Positions 1 through 8,113 of a DNA stretch of 64,000 bases are shown piece after piece. Under the pieces are notes generated by a model. That model was not told the origin of the DNA. It worked only from the letters and a program-made list of their open reading frames with translations, and ran no database searches. This DNA is from Qipengyuania profundimaris (GTDB lineage: Bacteria; Pseudomonadota; Alphaproteobacteria; Sphingomonadales; Sphingomonadaceae), in NCBI RefSeq assembly GCF_030717945.1, contig NZ_JAVAIM010000001.1:1735131-1799130 (forward strand), written 5' to 3'. Numbering within the stretch: the stretch's first letter is position 1; the number at the start of each line of letters is the position of its first letter. The position numbers were made by a program, and so were the translations under genes.

Positions 1-1281
1 GACGCCCTTCCTGCGGAGTTCGCCTCGCAACCTCGCGTCGCCATCGTGCGCGCCGAGTCGGACATTTTGCGGGGGCGGTTCGACGAAGCGCTCGCGGGGG
101 TGGCGGAAATCGAAGCAGGAGCGGCCGACCGCATTCGTGCGCTGGCCTATATAGGGCAGGAGAAGTTCGACCAAGCGGCGGAAGCCTTCGCTGTTGGCGC
201 GGCTCGCGACGAGGTCGATCCACGGCTGCTGGCTGCATACGGACGGTTCGCCCTGGCAAATGGCGAGGGCGACAAGGCCGCTGAATTGGTCGAGCAGGCG
301 ATCGAGAGCGATCCGCAACTGGTCGAAGCGCATCTGGTCAACGGCCTCGTCAGGGAAAGCCGCAACGATCTGAGCGGCGCGCTTATGGCCTATGATCGGG
401 CGCTGGAACTGCATCCCGACAATTTCGACGGCCGCCTGGGCAAAGCGCAAATGCTCGCCCGGCTCGACCGGTTCGAGGAAGCGGCCGGGATTGCCGACGC
501 TCTGTCGGCCGAAGCGCCCGAGGACCGCTCGATTGCGTTTCTCAAAGCGCGGATCGCTGCGGGCGAGGGCGAATGGAAGGCGGTACGCAAGATTTTGCAG
601 CCTTACGAAAACGAGCTGCGGTCCGCTGCGGGTCTGCCTGCGATTTATGGCGAATCGCTGATCGAGATCGACCAGCCTGCGCTGGCGCTCGGCGTGCTGG
701 AGCCGGAATTGAGCCGGCAGCCTAACTCGCGCCCGCTGCGCCGGCTTGTCGCGCGGGCGCAGCTGGCCGGTGGAGATGCACGCGCCGCCCTCGGCACGAT
801 CCGCCCGCTGGCGAGCCGGGCCGATGCGACGCCTGCCGAATTGCGCCTCGCCGCCCGCGCCGCAGAACGGACGGGAAGCAGCTCTGCCGAAGAATTCGTG
901 CGACGCGCCGAGATGCCCTCGGCCGAGTGGGTCGGGGGCGAACTGGCCAAGGCGGACCAGGCGCTGCGCAACCGGCAGTGGCGCGATGCGGAAACGCGGT
1001 ACGAGAGCATCCTGTCGCGGACACGGTCCGACAATGCGATGGTGCTCAACAATTTGGCCTTCGCGAAAGAGAAGCTCGGCAAGGAAAAGCAGGCGCTCGA
1101 GATCGCCCTGCGCGCGGCAAAGCTGGAGCCGGACAATGCCTCCATCCTCGATACCGCAGGGTGGCTGCTGGTCCAGACCGGGTCGCGGGCGCGCGGTCTC
1201 GAAATGCTGCGCCGGGCGGCGAAGCTCGATCCCGAAAACCCGACCATCCAGCGGCACCTGACCGATGCGACGAAGGGTTAA
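1..1281 (+). CDS. TPR-repeat protein, 5' end outside the window
   Basis: The frame is open from base 1, so this is the C-terminal 426 residues of a longer protein; the GTG at 46 is probably internal. Helix pairs with the TPR pattern (small residue, LG/A..Y..A, P at the turn) run through the whole piece, clearest near the end, where SDNAMVLNNLAFAKEKLG and PDNASILDTAGWLL occur. TPR arrays are protein-binding scaffolds. The arrangement recalls the TPR proteins that accompany PEP-CTERM/exosortase systems, and a PEP-CTERM gene follows directly on the other strand, but no exosortase gene is visible and the link is inference. It ends at a TAA followed by a strong bidirectional terminator. Confidence 0.8.
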   Translation, partial: DALPAEFASQPRVAIVRAESDILRGRFDEALAGVAEIEAGAADRIRALAYIGQEKFDQAAEAFAVGAARDEVDPRLLAAYGRFALANGEGDKAAELVEQAIESDPQLVEAHLVNGLVRESRNDLSGALMAYDRALELHPDNFDGRLGKAQMLARLDRFEEAAGIADALSAEAPEDRSIAFLKARIAAGEGEWKAVRKILQPYENELRSAAGLPAIYGESLIEIDQPALALGVLEPELSRQPNSRPLRRLVARAQLAGGDARAALGTIRPLASRADATPAELRLAARAAERTGSSSAEEFVRRAEMPSAEWVGGELAKADQALRNRQWRDAETRYESILSRTRSDNAMVLNNLAFAKEKLGKEKQALEIALRAAKLEPDNASILDTAGWLLVQTGSRARGLEMLRRAAKLDPENPTIQRHLTDATKG

Positions 1282-1325
1282 ATCCCTTCCGTCCGGTCGA
1301 TCTGGCCTATTTGGTCATCAGACAC

Positions 1326-1363
1326 AAAAACGGCGCGGGACCCATTGGTCTCGCGCCGTTTTT
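1326..1363. terminator. Bidirectional intrinsic terminator
   Basis: A long hairpin, aaaaacggcgcg paired with cgcgccgttttt and extended inward by GACC/GGTC through one G-U pair, lies between the convergent TPR and PEP-CTERM genes. The A-run on one side and T-run on the other make it usable in both directions. Confidence 0.9.
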
Positions 1364-1385
1364 CGTAAGCCAGGAGGCTCATCTA

Positions 1386-2117
1386 TCAGGCGTAGGCAAG
1401 CCGGACCGGAGCCGCTGCCAGCGGGCGGCGACGGCGGGTGCCGATCGCAAGCCCGAGGACTGCGAGGCCGAAGAGCAGCATCATGCCCGGTTCGGGGACA
1501 TCGGTGCCGCTGGTCGTGCCGCCGCTGGTCGAGGTCTGGCGACCGCTGGCCGAACCGACACCGTCGACGCCGGTGACCGACTGGTAGCGCACGAAGAAGT
1601 CGTCGAGGGTCAGCGAAGCCGGGGCAGTCCCGCCGAAATCGAGGCTCAGCGTACCGCTGCCGCTATCGCCGTCGAACACGCCGCCCGAGCCACCGCCGGC
1701 ACAGCTGCCGGTGCGCCGTGCCTGGAAGCACACGTCGACCGTACCGATGCCGTTCGGATAATTCGAATCGGTGTTCGTATAACGGTAAGCGCCGGTGCTC
1801 GTGGCCGAATCGATGTCAGGATCCGTGTTGAAGGCGAATCCAGAAACGCGCGAGCCAATACCGTCGCCGTCCGCGCCGGTGTTCGTCATCGTATAGTCAA
1901 AAGTGTAGACGCCGTTCTCGATGCCGGTCAGCGTGAGCGTGAGTTCGGATCCGAGGCCGTCGATCGAGGGGCCGCCGTCGACGAAGCCGTCGAAGGTGAT
2001 GGTGAAGCTTTCGCCGACCGAGCCGGCATCGAGCAGGATCGGCTCTGCGGCTGCCGGTGCGGCTGTCGCCACGCCGACAATGGCAAGTGCCTTAAGGAAA
2101 AGTCGTTTCAAGTTCAC
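1386..2117 (-). CDS. PEP-CTERM sorting-domain protein
   Basis: A 243-residue exported protein. The N-terminus (VNLKRLFLKALAIVG...APAAA) is a signal peptide. The C-terminus has the sorting tripartite signal: VPEP, a hydrophobic stretch MMLLFGLAVLGLAIG, and an RRRR cluster, here followed by 13 further residues, which is unusual since the basic cluster normally ends the protein. The middle is a Gly/Ser/Thr/Asp-rich beta-type sequence with one Cys pair. Proteins like this are cut and anchored by an exosortase; it resembles what is annotated as the 'cistern' PEP-CTERM family, recalled rather than tested. I chose the GTG at 2117 because the signal peptide starts there and a GGGGG tract lies upstream; an ATG further out at 2210 would add 31 non-signal residues across the promoter. 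Confidence 0.85.
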   Translation of the reverse strand: MNLKRLFLKALAIVGVATAAPAAAEPILLDAGSVGESFTITFDGFVDGGPSIDGLGSELTLTLTGIENGVYTFDYTMTNTGADGDGIGSRVSGFAFNTDPDIDSATSTGAYRYTNTDSNYPNGIGTVDVCFQARRTGSCAGGGSGGVFDGDSGSGTLSLDFGGTAPASLTLDDFFVRYQSVTGVDGVGSASGRQTSTSGGTTSGTDVPEPGMMLLFGLAVLGLAIGTRRRRPLAAAPVRLAYA

Positions 2118-2138
2118 GGTAGCCCCCGTCTCGGTTCC

Positions 2139-2168
2139 GTATAAAAGATGTTTGCACCGAGATGTCAG
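2139..2168 (-). promoter_or_regulatory. Sigma-70-type promoter of the PEP-CTERM gene
   Basis: Reading the minus strand, CTGACA and TTATAC are separated by 18 bases and sit about 20 bases above the GTG start at 2117. It supports the shorter start, because the longer reading frame would run through the promoter. Confidence 0.55.
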
Positions 2169-2260
2169 GAGCCAAGCCAAAATACTATCGGGACGAAGCG
2201 TATGTCTCATTAGGGAACACCCCGCGCCCGATTGGCTAATTGCGGCATCGCGTGGACTGA

Positions 2261-2830
2261 TCAGCCCTGCATTCGCATCGCGAAATCGCTCATGAAACGG
2301 GCATTGTCCCCCGCAGCGAGCCAGCCGGCTTCCGCTGCAATCGCGGCGAGCATATCGGCCAGCGATTCCATCTCGGCCTTGGCATAGTTGCCCAGCACAT
2401 GGCCGGTCACCCGATCCTTGCTGCCGGGGTGACCGATGCCGATCCGCACGCGGCGAAAATCGGGGCCAAGGTGCTGGTTGATCGAGCGCAGCCCGTTATG
2501 GCCCGCCAGACCGCCACCATCACGCACCTTCACCTTGAATGGTGCGAGGTCCAGCTCGTCATGGAACACGGTGAGCGCATCGGGTTCCAGCTTGTAGAAA
2601 CGCAGTGCCTCGCCCACGGCGCGGCCGCTTTCGTTCATATATGTGGCCGGTTTGAGCAGCAGGATCTTCTCGCCGCCGATGCGGCCTTCCTGCGTCCAGC
2701 CGGAGAACTTCTTCTGTACCGGGCCGAACCTGTGGATTTCGGCCAGCACATCGCACACCATGAAACCGACATTGTGCCGGTGCAGGGCGTATTTGGGTCC
2801 GGGATTTCCAAGGCCTGTCCAGATCTGCAT
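2261..2830 (-). CDS. pth: Peptidyl-tRNA hydrolase
   Basis: Releases tRNA from peptidyl-tRNAs that drop off the ribosome. The 189 residues match the usual length. Family residues are visible: Asn9 in GLGNPG, catalytic His19 in RHNVGF, the Asp of FHDELDL, and Asn in the GGGLAGHNGLRSI loop. It lies directly downstream of rplY on the same strand, the classic bacterial rplY-pth order, with a terminator-like hairpin in the 91-bp gap, so some transcripts of rplY may stop before pth. Confidence 0.97.
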   Translation of the reverse strand: MQIWTGLGNPGPKYALHRHNVGFMVCDVLAEIHRFGPVQKKFSGWTQEGRIGGEKILLLKPATYMNESGRAVGEALRFYKLEPDALTVFHDELDLAPFKVKVRDGGGLAGHNGLRSINQHLGPDFRRVRIGIGHPGSKDRVTGHVLGNYAKAEMESLADMLAAIAAEAGWLAAGDNARFMSDFAMRMQG

Positions 2831-2856
2831 CAGCGCCCTCTAGCTTCGTGCTGCCC

Positions 2857-2890
2857 AAAAGCAAAACGCCGGCCCATTGCTGGACCGGCG
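2857..2890 (-). terminator. Intrinsic terminator or attenuator between rplY and pth
   Basis: On the minus strand a GC-rich stem (arms 2882-2890 and 2867-2874) is followed by TTTTGCTTTT. It would end rplY transcripts or reduce read-through into pth. Confidence 0.7.
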
Positions 2891-2921
2891 CTTCGTGTTT
2901 CGCAGTTGGATGCGGAGCGGA

Positions 2922-3623
2922 TTATTCGCTCTTCGCTTCCTGCTCGTCTGCGGCGTCGTCGTCCGGACCCTGCTCGGTAGCAGCGGTCTCGCCCGGCTCC
3001 ATACCTTCGCCGGTCTGGTCTTCGCCTTCGCCTTCGGCGCCTTCGCTCTTCTTGAGAGCGGACGGGGCGACCAGCGTTGCAATGGTGAAGTCGCGATCGG
3101 TGATCGCGCTTTCGCTACCTTCAGGCAGCTGCACTTCGCTGATGTGGATCGAATCGCCGACTTCCTTGCCGGTGACATCGATCTCGATCTCGCCGGGGAT
3201 CTTGTCGTTGTCGCACACCAGCTCGAGCTCGTGGCGAACGACGTTGAGCACGCCGCCCTTCTTGAGGCCGGGCGATGCTTCCTCGTTCAGGAACACGACG
3301 GGCACGTTCACTTCGATCTTGCCGCCCTTGGCGAGACGGAAAAAGTCAGCGTGCTCCGGACGGTCGTTGACCGGGTGCAAGGCGACGTCCTTGGGAATTG
3401 TGCGGACCTTCTTGCCGTCGAGCTCGATCTCCACGATCGAGTTCATGAAGTGGCCCGTGCCGAGCTGGCGAACCAGCTCCTTCGCTTCCACATGGATCAG
3501 GGTGGGTTCTTCCTTGCCGCCATAGATAACGGCGGGAACACGGCCTTCGCGGCGAAGTTGACGGGAGGCTCCCTTGCCAGCCCGTTCGCGCGCCTCGGCC
3601 GGCAGGGTCAGAGCGTCGCTCAT
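2922..3623 (-). CDS. rplY: 50S ribosomal protein L25 (Ctc form)
   Basis: Binds 5S rRNA in the large subunit. At 233 residues it is the long Ctc/TL5 type: an N-terminal L25 domain ([13 protein letters not shown] near residue 25) and a C-terminal beta domain, ending in a strongly acidic tail of about 45 residues (from [13 protein letters not shown] to the end). The start ATG at 3623 has an AAAGG ribosome site upstream. Such acidic tails are common in alphaproteobacterial L25. It pairs with pth downstream. Confidence 0.95.
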   Translation of the reverse strand: MSDALTLPAEARERAGKGASRQLRREGRVPAVIYGGKEEPTLIHVEAKELVRQLGTGHFMNSIVEIELDGKKVRTIPKDVALHPVNDRPEHADFFRLAKGGKIEVNVPVVFLNEEASPGLKKGGVLNVVRHELELVCDNDKIPGEIEIDVTGKEVGDSIHISEVQLPEGSESAITDRDFTIATLVAPSALKKSEGAEGEGEDQTGEGMEPGETAATEQGPDDDAADEQEAKSE

Positions 3624-3748
3624 TGCACATACCTTTCGAATGCATATTGAATGTTCGGTCCCACCACGCCTCCAGGGATGACCATGGTGCCGAAGGGCGC
3701 GCGCCTAGCAGGTCCGGCGCGAAAGGCAAGCGATTTGGCGGGGCTGGG

Positions 3749-4630
3749 CTATTCGATCCGGGTCACGACATATCCGTTCGCCTGGAGCAGTGCAGGCAGC
3801 CCGTCGTCACCGAGCAGATGCCCTGCACCCACGGCGATTAGCGGCCGGTCTCTCGCGGACAGCAGGTTTTCGATGCGCGTGGCCCAGGCGGTATTCCGGT
3901 CGATAAGCAGCGCCTGGCGCAATTCCGCGTCGGCCAGCATCCCGCTCTGTGTGAGTTGCTCCAATTCGTCAGTATCGCCTTCGCGCCACAAGCGGGCGAG
4001 GCGTCCGGGATCGCGTCCGTGCGTGGCCGCTTCCTCCAAGACTGCATTCAGCAGGTCGCGTTGCTCCGCGGGCGGCAGGCTGTCGAAGATCGCCAATTGC
4101 GCGCGGGCGCCCTCTAGCTCGATGAGGTCGCGCCCCTCGAACGCTTCGATCAGCGCACGATCGGCGCCGTTGTTCGACTGACCGTCCTGAGCAACCTGGG
4201 CGAGGGCGAGGGCGGCGGCCCAGCTTTCCATCGGATCGAAATAGCTGCGGCGCACCTTGGCTTTTACGAGCAGCTCGTCGAATTCGTCGCGCAGATCCTC
4301 GCGAATGCGGGCGCGGATCGGGCCTTCGGGCCGGTCGAAAGCCATATCCTCGAACAGAGCGGAGAGCTTCGCCCCATCGCCGAGATCGCCGACCTCGACC
4401 ACGAGCATGTCGGCGTCCTCGATCACCTGTTCGAGCTGTGGAGAGCGCCAGGCGATATCGTCCGGCAAAGCATGGACTGTGCCGAACAGCCAGCCTTCGA
4501 CGGCACCGTCCTCCCGCGCGATTTCCCACAGCGCGGGGTAGGTCGCCTGCTCGGGCGGCTGCGAGGGTTGCTGCTCGCAAGCCGTCGCGAGCGACAGAAC
4601 GGCAAAACCGAAGACGAAACGTTTCAGCAT
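3749..4630 (-). CDS. TraB/GumN (TIKI-like) lipoprotein, copy 1
   Basis: A 293-residue protein starting at MLKRFVFGF with a lipobox (LATAC, Cys at 18), so probably anchored in the outer membrane. It belongs to the TraB/PrgY/GumN superfamily: an early GTVH motif (in WLFGTVHALP) and a late GAGH motif (in AVGAGHLLGDDG) are the paired GxxH signatures of TIKI-type metalloproteases. Whether bacterial members are proteases is not established. The next gene upstream is a paralogue with the same architecture. I chose the ATG at 4630 because the signal peptide begins there. Confidence 0.85.
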   Translation of the reverse strand: MLKRFVFGFAVLSLATACEQQPSQPPEQATYPALWEIAREDGAVEGWLFGTVHALPDDIAWRSPQLEQVIEDADMLVVEVGDLGDGAKLSALFEDMAFDRPEGPIRARIREDLRDEFDELLVKAKVRRSYFDPMESWAAALALAQVAQDGQSNNGADRALIEAFEGRDLIELEGARAQLAIFDSLPPAEQRDLLNAVLEEAATHGRDPGRLARLWREGDTDELEQLTQSGMLADAELRQALLIDRNTAWATRIENLLSARDRPLIAVGAGHLLGDDGLPALLQANGYVVTRIE

Positions 4631-4699
4631 GCCGGTCTTCCAGCCGAAACTGCCGGGCCGTGCAAGGGGCACGCCGCAGGCGCCCCCGCGCGGAGCATC

Positions 4700-5620
4700 T
4701 TACTGGATCCGGGTGACCGCTATGTCGCGCCCGGCAAGGTAATCCTGGACGCTCTTTTCACCCGCCAGGTGACCGGCGCCGACGGCAATGAACACCGTTC
4801 CGGGCGTGTCCATCCGCTCATCGATCCACTCCGCCCAATTGGCATTGCGATCGTAGAGCAAAGCCTTGGCAAGCGCGGGATCGGTGAGGCTGCGGTTCAT
4901 GAGTTCGGCCAAGCCATCGGCATCGCCGGCGACCCATTCTGCCAGCATCTCATCCATCAGGGGCACGAGTTGGTCGATATTATCGATCGTGCTCATCAGA
5001 AACTCGATCTGCGTGTCCTGCGGGAGGTTGTCGAACACGCCGATCTGGTATTCGACCGTCTCCAGCGCATCGCGCGCCACCGACTCGCCCGCACTAGTCT
5101 CGACGACGTTTTCGACACCGCTCTCGGCCGTCCAACCATTCTTGAGCAGCGGGAGCACCGCCATGGTCATGCCGGCGAACCACGGCTCGAACCGGTCGAA
5201 GGCGTTCACGGGGAGGCCGAAGCCTGTGAGCGCCGCTTCGTATTTCGCCGCCTGTTCTTCACCCAGGATACCGCGGAGGGTCTCGCCCTCCGGCAACATG
5301 GCCTGCATCGCGATCGCTTGCTGCGAGGCAGGATCGCTGGTCGCATCGGCCGGGATCTCGGTCACGAGTGTATCGGCGGAATCGAGCGCGGTCTCGATCG
5401 GACCCTTATACCATTCTACGCCATCGGGCAGGGCGTGGACCGTGCCGAAGAGGTAGATGGTCGTGTCCTCGTCGGCGACCTTCCACAGGGCGGGGCCTTC
5501 GCCGGTGCCCTGTTCGACAGGCGCGACAGGGGTAGAGGCAACCGTCGTATCGTCGGCGTAAGTAGCGCAGCCCTGGAGCATAAGCGCGAGGGGGGCGGTA
5601 GCCAGAAGGAGGTTTTTCAT
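4700..5620 (-). CDS. TraB/GumN (TIKI-like) lipoprotein, copy 2
   Basis: A 306-residue protein with lipobox LQGC (Cys at 18). It shares layout and motifs with copy 1 downstream: ALWKVADEDTTIYLFGTVHALPDGVEW near residue 50 and AVGAGHLAGEKSVQ near the C-terminus, each with a GxxH signature, and both end in VTRI plus one residue. The two genes are 69 bp apart on the same strand, a tandem duplication that has since diverged. Function is unknown beyond the family; a periplasmic metal-dependent peptidase is possible. Confidence 0.85.
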   Translation of the reverse strand: MKNLLLATAPLALMLQGCATYADDTTVASTPVAPVEQGTGEGPALWKVADEDTTIYLFGTVHALPDGVEWYKGPIETALDSADTLVTEIPADATSDPASQQAIAMQAMLPEGETLRGILGEEQAAKYEAALTGFGLPVNAFDRFEPWFAGMTMAVLPLLKNGWTAESGVENVVETSAGESVARDALETVEYQIGVFDNLPQDTQIEFLMSTIDNIDQLVPLMDEMLAEWVAGDADGLAELMNRSLTDPALAKALLYDRNANWAEWIDERMDTPGTVFIAVGAGHLAGEKSVQDYLAGRDIAVTRIQ

Positions 5621-5649
5621 ATCGGTTATCTTTCAAGTGAAGGAAGCTA

Positions 5650-6303
5650 TCAGTTGGCCTTGCGATACAGCCAGACGATGCCCCAGACAGAAATGACAAG
5701 CAGGTACACGATCATCGGTTCCTGCGGCGGGATCAGGGCGGCGCGTTCGAGCAACCACCAGCATGGTGCGAGTATCGAATAGACATACATCGCGATGATG
5801 GCGCCATCGCCCGAAGCGCGTTTCTCGAACTCGTCGGCATTGGCGTACCAGTAGAAGCTCAGGAGCGGCACGAGCAGCGCGATGGCGGCGACGACGATGA
5901 GCGCGACGGTCGGCGAAAGCGATCCGTTGCTGAAGACGCCATTCTCACCGTTGGCCAGCCCTGCAATGGAAAGTGTCAGTCCGATAACGCCGCCGAGTAC
6001 TCCGCAGGCGACCAGCACCCAATTCGCGCGTCTGGTTTTCGCCGATTGCGGTTCGCCGGTCACAAACGCCGGCTTGAGCTTGACGATACCCCAAGCGCAC
6101 AAGGCAATGATGGCGATCGCGACCGCCAGAAGCATGCCGCCGCGCGTTGATAACCCGCCTTTTTCCGCGGCGGACATCAGCACGCCGGTGACGAAACCTA
6201 GCAGGGCGATGAGGATGAACCCCAGCGTACCCACGCCCAGCCAACGGCGGAACGGGGAAGTTTGCTCGTTTGCAGGAGCATCGAAGTCAGTCGAGTTCGT
6301 CAT
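5650..6303 (-). CDS. Six-TM membrane protein, function unknown
   Basis: A 217-residue protein (MTNSTDFDAP start) with a short polar N-terminus and six predicted membrane helices, the first at about residues 18-40. I do not recognise a named domain. Its start overlaps the end of the XRE regulator gene by 17 bp, so it is the last gene of the UrcA/small membrane protein/XRE operon and is likely translated by coupling. Cro-like regulators of this kind are often cotranscribed with multi-TM proteins of unknown role. The ATG further upstream at 6393 would lie deep inside the regulator gene and is unlikely. Confidence 0.75.
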   Translation of the reverse strand: MTNSTDFDAPANEQTSPFRRWLGVGTLGFILIALLGFVTGVLMSAAEKGGLSTRGGMLLAVAIAIIALCAWGIVKLKPAFVTGEPQSAKTRRANWVLVACGVLGGVIGLTLSIAGLANGENGVFSNGSLSPTVALIVVAAIALLVPLLSFYWYANADEFEKRASGDGAIIAMYVYSILAPCWWLLERAALIPPQEPMIVYLLVISVWGIVWLYRKAN

Positions 6304-6484
6304 CGAAGATCTCCTCGATAGGCATGTTGAAAAGGCGGGCGATGCGGAAGGCGAGCGGAAGCGAAGGATCGTGCTTGCCGGTCTCGATCGCATTCACGGC
6401 CTGGCGCGATACGTCGAGATGCATGCCGAGCTCGGCCTGGCTCCAATCGCGTTCGGCGCGAAGGACCTTGAGGCGGTTCTTCAT
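6287..6484 (-). CDS. Small XRE-family transcriptional regulator
   Basis: A 65-residue single-domain Cro/C1-type helix-turn-helix protein (MKNRLKVLRAERDWSQ..., recognition region VSRQAVNAIE, then DPSLPLAFRIARLF). This compact type (YozG-like) is nearly all HTH. I prefer the ATG at 6484 because GGAG lies eight bases upstream and family members begin at this MKN; an ATG at 6502 forms an ATGA overlap with the preceding gene and would add six residues. It probably regulates its own operon; an inverted repeat at 7073-7130 is a candidate site. Confidence 0.88.
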   Translation of the reverse strand: MKNRLKVLRAERDWSQAELGMHLDVSRQAVNAIETGKHDPSLPLAFRIARLFNMPIEEIFDDELD

Positions 6485-6498
6485 ACAATCTGCTCCAT

Positions 6499-6636
6499 TC
6501 ATGCGGTCCCCCTGATACGGGCCCAGGCATTGCCGACGAAGAAGGCCACGACGACAAAAGACAGCAGGCCGACCAGCGTCGCGAAATTGTGGCTGCGGGT
6601 TTGCTTATCGCGCTTGGTGATGGGTGGGTTGGTCAT
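6499..6636 (-). CDS. 45-residue single-TM protein
   Basis: A short frame beginning MTNPPITKRDKQTRSHNF with one hydrophobic segment (about residues 20-38) and a basic C-terminus. A GAGAG tract lies upstream of the ATG. Its TGA overlaps an ATG of the XRE gene (ATGA), which argues it is translated. No family recognised. Small membrane proteins next to an XRE/multi-TM pair could be partners of the six-TM protein, but that is a guess. Confidence 0.6.
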   Translation of the reverse strand: MTNPPITKRDKQTRSHNFATLVGLLSFVVVAFFVGNAWARIRGTA

Positions 6637-6657
6637 GAGAACTCTCTTCGCAAGGTC

Positions 6658-6690
6658 GCCGGAGCGGCGCGTAGGGCACGCCGCCCCGGC
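6658..6690. other. GC-rich hairpin in the UrcA operon
   Basis: Arms 6658-6669 (gccggagcggcg) and 6679-6690 pair with one mismatch around a 9-base loop, directly below the UrcA stop on the minus strand. No T-run follows in that direction, so it may stabilise the UrcA mRNA end or act as a partial attenuator before the downstream membrane/XRE genes. Confidence 0.5.
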
Positions 6691-6703
6691 GGTAAGTTTT
6701 CGC

Positions 6704-7021
6704 TCAGGCGTCGGGATCGACGTCGAGGGCTGCGAAGCGGTCTTCGCGGGCGGCGGCGATGGCGAGGCGGACTTCGACATTCGCAGCCTCGCGCAGTTCG
6801 GCACGGCATTGCGTTTCCGCAGCCATCACCGTCAGACCTTTGCCGCCGATGGTGCAGGCCTTGCGAATGGCGCTCTCGACGCGGCTTTCCAGGCGATCCT
6901 GACCATCCGCAGAAGCGAGGTCGAGATCGGTCGTCTCGACGGCGATCGAAGGAATGTGGCTCGCGATGGCCTGTGCAGGCAGGATCGCGAGGGCGGCAGC
7001 AATTGTTGCGGTCTTTTTCAT
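6704..7021 (-). CDS. UrcA family protein
   Basis: A 105-residue exported protein: signal peptide (MKKTATIAAALAILPAQAIA) then the UrcA pattern, a DLDLASADGQDRLESRVESAIRKAC block followed by a second conserved Cys (TQC). UrcA proteins are small periplasmic proteins frequent in sphingomonads and caulobacters, with no known function. It is the first gene of the operon below the promoter at 7090-7118, followed by a 45-residue membrane protein, an XRE regulator and a six-TM protein. Confidence 0.85.
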   Translation of the reverse strand: MKKTATIAAALAILPAQAIASHIPSIAVETTDLDLASADGQDRLESRVESAIRKACTIGGKGLTVMAAETQCRAELREAANVEVRLAIAAAREDRFAALDVDPDA

Positions 7022-7072
7022 TTCTCATCTCCAGATGGATATTCGGTCCAGTGGTAGGTCAACCTTCTTTGG

Positions 7073-7130
7073 TGTCAGGTTGTGCTGACTATATGTCGTG
7101 ATTCGCTGACCATGTCAACAAGACCTGACA
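7073..7130. promoter_or_regulatory. Operator-like inverted repeat over the UrcA promoter
   Basis: Arm 7073-7090 (tgtcaggttgtgctgact) and the reverse complement of arm 7113-7130 agree at 14 of 18 positions. The repeat surrounds the -10 region and covers the -35 hexamer of the UrcA promoter, so a bound dimer pair would block it. The XRE protein encoded in the same operon is the obvious candidate ligand (inference). Confidence 0.5.
7090..7118 (-). promoter_or_regulatory. Sigma-70-type promoter of the UrcA operon
   Basis: On the minus strand a perfect TTGACA (7118-7113) is followed after 17 bases by CATATA (7095-7090). It lies about 70 bases above the UrcA start. Confidence 0.65.
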
Positions 7131-7213
7131 AAAAGTTTTGATGACTTGTCTTTTGGCCGGCGCGAGCCTTGCGGCATTGACGCGTTTTCGCCCTTGCGCC
7201 ATTGCGCCGCTCC

Positions 7214-8113
7214 ATGGACCGAAACCCGCGTAAATCCTTTCAGGACATGATCCTTGCGCTGCACGATTTCTGGAGCGCGCATGGCTGCCTGATCCTCCAG
7301 CCCTACGATATGCGCATGGGAGCGGGGACCTTCCACACTGCGACCACCCTGCGCGCGCTGGGGCCGGAGCCATGGAATGCGGCCTTCGTGCAGCCATGCC
7401 GTCGGCCCACCGACGGGCGCTATGGCGAGAACCCGAACCGGTTGCAGCACTATTACCAGTACCAGGTGATCCTGAAGCCGAGCCCGCCGGACATCCAGGA
7501 CCTGTATCTGGAAAGCCTGCGCGTTATCGGCATCGATCCGCTCAAGCACGATATCCGCTTCGTTGAGGACGACTGGGAAAGCCCTACGCTGGGCGCATGG
7601 GGGCTGGGCTGGGAAGTCTGGTGCGACGGGATGGAAGTCACCCAGTTCACCTATTTCCAGCAGATGGGTGGTTTCGACTGCAAGCCTGTCGCGGGCGAGC
7701 TGACTTACGGCCTCGAACGCCTCGCCATGTATATCCAGAGCGTCGACAACGTCTACGATCTCGACTTCAACGGGCAGGGGGTCACATACGGCGACGTCTT
7801 CCTCGAGAACGAGAAGCAGATGTCGAAGTGGAACTTCGAAGTCGCCGAAACCGATGCGCTGTTCGACCTGTTCAACAAGGCCGAAGCCGAGTGCAAGAAT
7901 GCGCTCGCTAATGAAGTGCCGATCGCTGCCTACGAGCAGGCGGTGGAGGCGAGCCACATCTTCAACCTGCTTCAGGCGCGCGGCGTGATCAGCGTACAGG
8001 AACGCGCCAGCTACATGGGCCGCGTCCGCGACCTCGCGCGCGGATCCTGCGAAGCGCATATGGCCAAGGAAGCGCCCGTCTGGGCCGAGAAATATCCGGA
8101 GTGGTCGAAATGA
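7214..8113 (+). CDS. glyQ: Glycyl-tRNA synthetase alpha subunit
   Basis: The 299-residue alpha subunit of the tetrameric (alpha2 beta2) bacterial GlyRS, which carries the class II active site for glycine activation. The sequence [13 protein letters not shown]...[18 protein letters not shown] near the start and the [10 protein letters not shown] block near residue 175 are diagnostic. I chose the ATG at 7214; a TTG 12 bases upstream is also in frame. Its TGA overlaps the glyS ATG (ATGA), so the two subunits are made by coupled translation. Confidence 0.97.
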   Translation: MDRNPRKSFQDMILALHDFWSAHGCLILQPYDMRMGAGTFHTATTLRALGPEPWNAAFVQPCRRPTDGRYGENPNRLQHYYQYQVILKPSPPDIQDLYLESLRVIGIDPLKHDIRFVEDDWESPTLGAWGLGWEVWCDGMEVTQFTYFQQMGGFDCKPVAGELTYGLERLAMYIQSVDNVYDLDFNGQGVTYGDVFLENEKQMSKWNFEVAETDALFDLFNKAEAECKNALANEVPIAAYEQAVEASHIFNLLQARGVISVQERASYMGRVRDLARGSCEAHMAKEAPVWAEKYPEWSK

